DNA of 64,000 nt from Melampsora larici-populina 98AG31 (Eukaryota; Basidiomycota; Pucciniomycetes; Pucciniales; Melampsoraceae): NCBI RefSeq assembly GCF_000204055.1, contig NW_006768770.1, forward strand, positions 2,173,692-2,237,691, given 5' to 3'. Positions 57,079 through 64,000 of this stretch are shown in pieces. The position numbers and the translations under genes are program-made. The notes under the pieces were generated by a model. The model was not told the DNA's origin. It saw only the letters and a list, made by a program, of their open reading frames with translations, and made no database searches. Each line of letters begins with the position of its first letter. Positions within the stretch are counted from its first letter, which is position 1.

Positions 57079-59585
57079 ATGGGCAGACACAGCCCTCGGC
57101 GACCTTCATTATCAAACGATTCATTATTGCCAGTTTCTAAGAAAAAGACAACTACGACCTCCTCACCTGCCAAAAGTAACTCAACCTCACGCGATCGTCC
57201 TAGCTCGAGGCAACAGGCTACACCTTTTCAGAATCGAAAGGATCCCACACAATCTCACGGTATCTCACTACGAGGCCTTAGAACGCTCAGCCGGCCACAG
57301 ATCAGGAAAGCCATCTCACCAGGTTTGTCAAGCTTAGCTTTCATTCGTAGCTCAGTTTCTAAGAAAAAGTGATATCGATCTGACTTTCCAAATTCAATAT
57401 TATTCAATTTAAAGCGGATGCTCCCGATGGACATTCTCTCAAGCCACCCTCATCGTATACCTTACATGACGAGGAAGTGATCAAGCCAAGTGCCTCCAAC
57501 ATGTCTACTACCAAACGACGCTTGCCGGCAATAAAATCTCTAACCCCGCAACAATCTAGCGAAAAATCAGCTGTTCCTCAATCTACAAACCGGACCGGTC
57601 CTCTAAGGCCTCCCGGCCAATTGAATTCAAACCTCCGGCATCCATCCGCCCCTCTATCAATTTCCAAACAAAGGAACACGGAACCTCCTCCTAAATCTTT
57701 TCCATCTCAAACACCAATTCGTAGAGTCAGCGGGAGAAAAGTCATACCTGGAACGACTTCACAAGATTCGGGTCTAGCAAAACATCGACATGTTTCGCCT
57801 ACCGCTGTCACCCAAAAGAGTACTCATAAAAGTCGCCTGCCTATCGCTACTCCCACAACCACAGTCAAGACAAATGCGACTAGTTCTGCTCGAGTTCGCA
57901 CCTCTATCTCAGCTGTCGATCTGTCTTCTCATCAGCCACATGGCCTTCAAAAAGAGTTGACTACTAGCAGCGAGAGCCACTCAGACTCTTCTAAAAGCAC
58001 TACAAGTTCAAGTAATATTCCTAGGAGGTCTTCCGTCAACGGCGCGTTGAATGGAAATCCGGAAGACTTACCACGATCCTCCTCGTCGAGCTCTCTTGTT
58101 CGAACCACACGAAGGAAAAAGCCGCATAGCCCAACTGATAGTGAATCTTCAATGAGTGAATCTACGAAAATCAATAATTCTCTAGCTTTTGATGAGGAAG
58201 CAAATGAGATTGCAGAGTCAAAGAAAGCCACTCAATCTATAGGGATCATTCTATCTCCTGTTGCTGAAGAATTACCTCGCCGTCCGATGACTAGAGCAAG
58301 ATCCAAACATCTTCTTGGATACGATAACCGACCGCCGTTAGAGGCCTCCAAAGATGTCCCTAGTGTACGAAGGCGTCCTTCTCGTGTGATGGAATTAGCT
58401 CAGTCTTTCGAAGATCCGACGGTAAATTCAGGCACATCCAGAACTCCTTCAATCACCAATGTTTTATCATCATCCAATATGGGGTATACTCCCAATCGCA
58501 AGAGCAGCGGCGCATTTAGCTCTGCTTCTACAGCCTCACCTCACTCTCCTAATATAATGGCTCTGGCTGCTACGCTCAGTAAACAACACGTTCAACGTGA
58601 TCGCCAAAGTCGTGTTCGATCGTCTATCTCGGATATGTTACGCTACTCAACTATGTCAACCCTTGGTACCTTGAGATGGGAGGATGGCGCTGGTGATGGA
58701 TTGTTGACAGACGATAACGAAACTGAAGCTATGGTAGCAGATATCTCACTGGTAGAATCTACACCTGTTCGACCTGAAACTGAGAAAGCTGCCTTAGCTC
58801 TTGCTACAGCTCGATCCAATTTCCTTATAGTAGCCAAGGAGGATGAGAGTTTGAAGATGTCAGGATATGATCACAATGCGATGAGCTCTCCATCAATCAG
58901 TTTGAATCATCGTGGAAGGTTATCGGCCAATTATTCCCCTTCTCCTCTTGCAAATGCTACTCAAGCTAGTCATGACCCTTTTAATCAAAATGTCAAGCCT
59001 TCTTCGCTCTCTAAATTCAACGGACTTGTGGCTCAGGAAGCCCAACTCGCCTTCCTATCTGCTGAACTTGAAGCATATCAAACTCGGGAAGCTGAATTAC
59101 AAAGACAACTACAACAAGCTCAAACTTTGAACCAAGCCCATTCAGCTGAAGAAAAAGATCCAGAAAGAGAAATACTTTTGGTAGAAGAGATGACTCGATT
59201 AGAAGATGAAATTCATAATATGACAGAAGTTAATATCGATTTAGAAAACCATGTGGATAGAGTAAATTTTGAAAATGAAGAATTAAAATCAAAAGAAGAA
59301 TTGATGAGAAAGGAGATTGACGGATTGAAAGAAAATTTGAAAGAATTAAAGAAAGTTGAAACCATTCAAGAAAGAAGAACAAGGAAGACTGAAGAGGTTC
59401 CTCAACTTCCAATACCTCTGATCTCCTTACAAATCCAAAAGGCTCAAGAGAGTGAAAGGGTCTACTTGAATGAAACCCAAAGTGAGATTGAGATTATCAA
59501 GTCTCAATTAATGACACTTAACCTTATCAAACTATCACTGTCATTACAAGATTCAATTGCAGAAGAATTAGATAACGCAGTATGA
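57079..59585 (+). CDS. Serine-rich protein with C-terminal coiled coil, unknown function
   Basis: join(57079-57322, 57415-59585), 2415 nt, 804 residues; one 92-nt GT-AG intron, in phase. The start MGRHSPRRPSLSND is the first Met of the frame and directly gives a Ser/Arg/Pro-rich start. Residues 1-600 are basic, rich in Ser, Thr and Pro, and probably disordered, with many possible phosphorylation sites (RRPSLS, RRSSVN, RRRPSRV). Residues about 615-790 form a long coiled coil (AELEAYQTREAELQRQLQQA, ENEELKSKEELMRKEIDGL). I do not recognise the family. The layout resembles cytoskeleton- or polarity-associated scaffold proteins, but that is only analogy. Confidence 0.85.
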
Positions 59586-62500
59586 TTTGAAGATATATCA
59601 GATCAAGGACATATAACGGTCACTCAAGGACCAATCGATTCAATATTCTATTATTTTTTCTTTTTCTCGCATTAGGTCTCTTGATTTCGAGTATAGCAAA
59701 AAAAGGATCGAAAACTACGGTTTTGAAATGACCAGAGCTTTAATGAAATTGATGAACAAATCAAAATCATCAAGATTTTGAAATAATAATGAACATAATG
59801 ATGGTTACTTTTTGACACATATTTTAGATTTTTCTTTTTTTCAAATTTCACAAATGTTGTAATAATTTTTTGAAATCTTGTGTATTAACTTTCTGAATAA
59901 AATTTAATGATTCTTTTGGTTGGTGAAAAGCGGTTTCAAGGAATACTTGGTTTTGGGTATGAATCATCTTTCAATTGTCAGATTGAAGGTTGTGTGCTTG
60001 GTCTTTAGATATCAGTAGATGATCAACAACATAATGCATAAGATGACAGCAGATGAAAAGGTTTTTTGGATGAGACAACCCCTGAGAAGAGTATAGACAG
60101 ATTAGCGTAGCACAAGAGAAAGTGGAAGAGATGTGTCTGGCACTGGCATTGCAATGGTCTCATAGTAAGGATGAAGATGACAAGTAGGGAAAATCTTCAA
60201 ACTAGATATGTTGGCTGAAAGTCAGGTGAATTATAGGTTTTAGAAACCACAGAAAATATGATCACCACAAAATAACTCTTGAGACCAAGTTATTCAAATC
60301 ATCAATTGGAGCAGCAGATAAAAGCACTCTCCAAGAAGATAAGCAGGGTTTGTGGGACTCATCTGGATCACTAACATCCAAAACTTTGGTTACAGAAGGG
60401 CCCAATAGGAAGGAAGGTGAGATCAATATGTATTTTCAGGCATCTTGGTCTTGAATTGTTTCACATCCATCACATACATTCCTTGTGGGTGATATTGAGT
60501 GATTCTTACTCTCCATGGGCTCAAAGCACGTCTCATTTCCAAAATAATCATCTTCAAGGCATATTATTGACTTGACCTGATACCTTTCTGTAGAGGCAAT
60601 TTTCCAAGCTACTCTTCTCTTATGATGATTTTCCACATCACTCAGAAATCCACCAAAACTGATATACATTTTTTTTGATTCATGTAATTGAGTAATACAG
60701 TTCCACCAAACATATCAGAAAATTCAACACTTTTTCTCTGTGAAACTTTATCCACACACTTAAGACCTGGTGAATGTTATACTTTTGCAACTGCAGGAGG
60801 TCCCCCCTGATATTCTCTCTATCCAACTGCTATAGAGATAACAGCTCTGTTACCCCCTTCAAATTATCAACAGAGTCTTCATGAATGATGGCGGGTCCAA
60901 ACATAGCTTTCAAGGATCTTTCACTCAAAATTGGGTCATTGTACTTCCTAAATAGACTGTATTTATCCATGTACTTAATCAATGAGTACTCGGATCTTTT
61001 CCAGCTATTGAATCTATCTTGTAAAGCACTACAACAGCAAATGAGGACAAAGTTTGAATGTGATCCCATTGTCCCTTGGTTAGATTTCTGATGAGGAGAG
61101 AGTAAATCATTGGAAGAGGACAAGAAGGCTTGCTTGACTCCATATTTTCACTGTCTGGAGGAATTTTTTTACTACTCAAAGATACTACTTCAATCTCAAA
61201 TCTTCTTGAACACTGCTTTTCAAATTGTATGCACAGCTTATTTGTTCTCTCATGATGTAAACTGTTTATCTCTGTTCTGTTTGCTGACCCATGTTTAACT
61301 ACATCACCTGATAGATTTTTTTTGTGGTGAGGTCCTTAACTGAACCTCCATCTTCACTGATGGTTTGAGGATTTTTTGATATCTCCTTGATACCATCAAT
61401 TGTGATGTGATTTTTCTTTGAGGCCTTAATTATAAAGCCCTGTATATCTTGAAGGGATCCCAGTGGTTTAGAGCGTCTTTTTCTGTGTGCTTCTGAGATA
61501 AATACTTCACTTCTCATGTTGAAAACATGGTCCCTTGTTGGAAAGGTTTGCAATCAACTATGATCAGCACCCCTGTTTCAAAATGATTTCTTGAGGGTAC
61601 CTTGAGATTACCTTCAACAGAATGTTCACCTTCTTCCGTTGTGTCACTGTGATGATGTGCTGTATCTAGAATATCTTCAATTGTTCTTGTGTCAGAACCA
61701 TGGCACCAATGTCATTGTAATCCCTGTTCACTTCTATCAACTTTGAAGCTTCATCCAAGCCATTCCAGTTGGATGTGAAGCAGTGGATGGTGTAGAGGTG
61801 TACATGCAACAAGGATAAAACTGAGATTAACCTTCTAAATTGGCTTTGCATACTACTCTAATCTGCAGGCTGGGTCTGACTGGATCTTCTGAAGGAAACT
61901 TTGATCATTGTAAAGAATGTGGCCAAATTCAGGGGTTTGAAACAACAATGGAATTTTGTGGGTCTATTGAATCCAGAGACATGAGATCACAAGCTTCAAT
62001 ATTATCCATAGATTATCCATAGACTTGTTCTGGAGCAAAGGTCAAGGTTCTTGTTTGTTTCTGTTGAATTTATGTCTCGAGTTTGTCTCAGTTGCTCCCT
62101 GTCAAACTTGTAAATACATAATCTGTCCACAATTCTTACCTGCGGATTTTTTCTGACCAGCAAATATCAGGACATCACTGTTGCGTATTCATCAACATCT
62201 TGGGATATAATCTGAGAAGTACATAAAAGTACATATTTCTCACTTGTCTAGCTATAGTACAGATAATAATTGATCCAGCTTTTTGATTGTGAAGGATGAT
62301 TTGCCTATTCTTGGTCTGATCAACTTGAACCATCCTGAATGGATGATTTATGATGAACAATTTTATATACTTTCACAAAGCCTGATAACGATTCCTTGAC
62401 ATTTCGCATGAGTTTTTGCTGGTGAAAGTCTTCAGGCTTTTTGAAATCATCTATATCAAGAAGGTATGGTCAAAATATCAAAGGGCCTTCAAAGCTCACT

Positions 62501-63296
62501 TTCAGTGACTGAAACCAAACTTCTAAGCGTATAAAGCATACCAAAACAAGGCCAAGTCTCGTTCCTCGTAGAATTGGACTCAAGTTAACAGTTCTACTGG
62601 CTTCCAGACTTATCCTTCAATTATTTGTAGTCCTCGTTGAACCTTGATATCTCAAGAAGATTTAAAGATCAAGTTGAATGGATTATCTCCTGACAACAAT
62701 GTTTCAGTTACTTGCAGCAGACACCTAAATTTTCTTCAAACGTCTTATCAAGAAGATCTTAGCCCAATTGTAAGATCTCAAAGATGAATAGAGAGGGCTA
62801 TGGACCATAACGGATGCTGATCGTGATGGCAGTAACCCTTTCAGACTTCCTGAAAAGGGGAACACAACGGAGTGGAAATTTGTGTACAGCAAGATGTCGT
62901 GATCTCAAGTATCCATTATGATGGAGGAAGTTCTGAAAATCCTTCTACCCAAGCTGGAGAAAGGTCAGCTGTGCCTGCAAGAAAGGGGTCTTCCGATTGG
63001 ATGTAGGCATTGGGAAAATGAGGAAAGAAGAATGGGAAGGCTTTGTGATGGTCTGGAAGGAGAGGACAAAAGTTCAAAACTAAGCTTAAGGGATGACAGA
63101 TTCGATTACATATGATTTCAAATTTAGGTCTAAGTTTTGAATCTTCTAGAATTTCATCATCATCAAAAGTTTTCCTTTAACTTTCTTCACGAAACACCAA
63201 TCGATACTTCACTTTACCATCTTACTATCTTAAAACCTTCACTTCACTCTATACATCTCAATCGATTATCTGTCTGATCTCTTACCTTCTATCATC
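59586..63296. other. CpG-poor decayed DNA and importin alpha promoter
   Basis: From about 59940 to 62550 the sequence has very few CG dinucleotides and only short random frames; it looks like old inactivated repeat DNA, similar to 36-40 kb. A 65-codon frame at 62918-63115 is unrecognised. From about 63150 the DNA becomes CT-rich (TTCACTTCACTC), typical of a fungal promoter and leader. Confidence 0.5.
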
Positions 63297-63975
63297 ATGT
63301 CAGCCCCTGCTCACCGTCAAGGCAACTACAAAAACAAAAAGTAAGCTCGATTTATCTATATCAACTTGTCTGAAACTTCAACTTCAACTTCAATTCACTT
63401 ACCTTTACATTTGATTTGTTTTAGTCTCTTCAAAGGTGATGAACTTCGAAGAAGAAGAGAAGAACAACAAGTGGAGATTCGAAAAGCTAAACGAGATGAA
63501 ACTGTTGCTAAACGTAGGAATTATCAAGTCGATGCTTCTGGTCCCGATTCTGAGTTAGTCATTTAGATTTCTTTATCACTCATCTTTTGCTTCTATCATC
63601 TCTAGTTGTCTCTCCTTTGATTATTTCCCGTGATTGACGCGCGAAAAAACTTTGATTGTTTGCTTCTTTCCACAGTGATGAAAGTGTTGCCACTGCACTC
63701 GACTCTCAGGTCAGATAAGCATTCTTTATCCTCATACTTCCATCAGACTTCCTGAACTTACTATGATTTCGGTTTTGCTTTGATAGCTCCAGGAACAACT
63801 TCCGATAATGATTCAGGGTGTATTCTCTGATACGGTTGATCTCCAACTTGATGCTACGACTAAATTCCGTAAATTGTTGTCCAAAGAGCGAAACCCACCC
63901 ATTGAAAAAGTCATTGAATGTGGTGTGGTGGCTCGTTTTGTTGAATTCTTACGCAGCCCTCACTCTATGATCCAA
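63297..63975 (+). CDS. Importin subunit alpha (karyopherin alpha), 5' part
   Basis: Adapter that binds classical nuclear localisation signals and importin beta for nuclear import. Visible exons: 63297-63340, 63425-63553, 63676-63709 and 63787-63975 (132 codons), then a GTAAGT donor; the rest lies beyond the window. The importin-beta-binding domain is clear ([31 protein letters not shown]). The linker and first ARM repeat follow: [51 protein letters not shown]. Start chosen at [15 protein letters not shown], just upstream of the domain, as in other fungal homologues. Confidence 0.95.
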
Positions 63976-64000
63976 GTAAGTCAATTTCATCCCCTTAGAT

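Noticed and set aside
1..64000. Bacterial-type systems (CRISPR arrays, operons, attachment sites)
   Set aside because: The window is eukaryotic; no regularly spaced repeats with unique spacers were seen.

Overview
The window is fungal nuclear DNA, most likely from a basidiomycete rust (Pucciniales, Melampsora-like). The signs are genes with many short GT-AG introns (about 60-135 nt), long gene-poor stretches filled with nested transposons, and a small set of housekeeping and secreted genes typical of such fungi (importin alpha, dynactin p62, mitochondrial uL5, a POT transporter, a chitin deacetylase). The genus is an inference; the fungal nature is well supported. Two assembly gaps are present (4884-5372 and 31726-31845).

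Layout. 1-4.3 kb: a degenerate Ty1/copia element whose 3' LTR sits inside an older Tc1/IS630-type transposase on the minus strand. 5.8-7.4 kb: a 536-aa orphan ORF. 8.8-10.0 kb: mitochondrial ribosomal protein uL5 with one frameshift. 11.1-35.9 kb: a transposon-dominated block. It holds a non-autonomous TIR element (11145-11943), hAT-like copy A (11978-16696) and hAT-like copy B (17198-29109). Copy B was split by a chromodomain Ty3/gypsy element (18679-25992), which was itself split by a 1.28-kb TIR element (21818-23094). Then come a CACTA-type non-autonomous element (31521-32336), a structurally intact hAT (copy C, 32508-35387) with an apparently intact three-exon transposase, and a small GC-rich MITE (35658-35942). 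36-41.3 kb: CpG-poor decayed DNA. 41.8-64 kb: the gene-bearing half, with chitin deacetylase (-), a two-finger C2H2 protein (+), dynactin p62 (-), a 15-exon POT peptide transporter (+), a serine-rich coiled-coil protein (+), more decayed DNA, and the 5' part of importin alpha (+), which runs off the end.

Order of insertion can be read from target-site duplications. hAT-like B landed first (7-bp TSD). The gypsy element then entered its BED-finger exon (5-bp TSD CGTGT, LTRs identical by eye over 168 bp). The 1.28-kb element then entered the gypsy reverse transcriptase (7-bp TSD). The most informative observations are a predicted self-primed primer-binding site and a gag-pol -1 slippery heptamer in the gypsy element, the gene-fragment-carrying element inside it, 7-bp TSDs on both hAT-like copies, CGA-to-TGA stops in their transposases, and the intact hAT C.

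The host genes show no operon-like organisation. Chitin deacetylase and the zinc-finger gene are divergent, as are dynactin p62 and the POT transporter. I saw no CRISPR array, no rRNA and no convincing tRNA.
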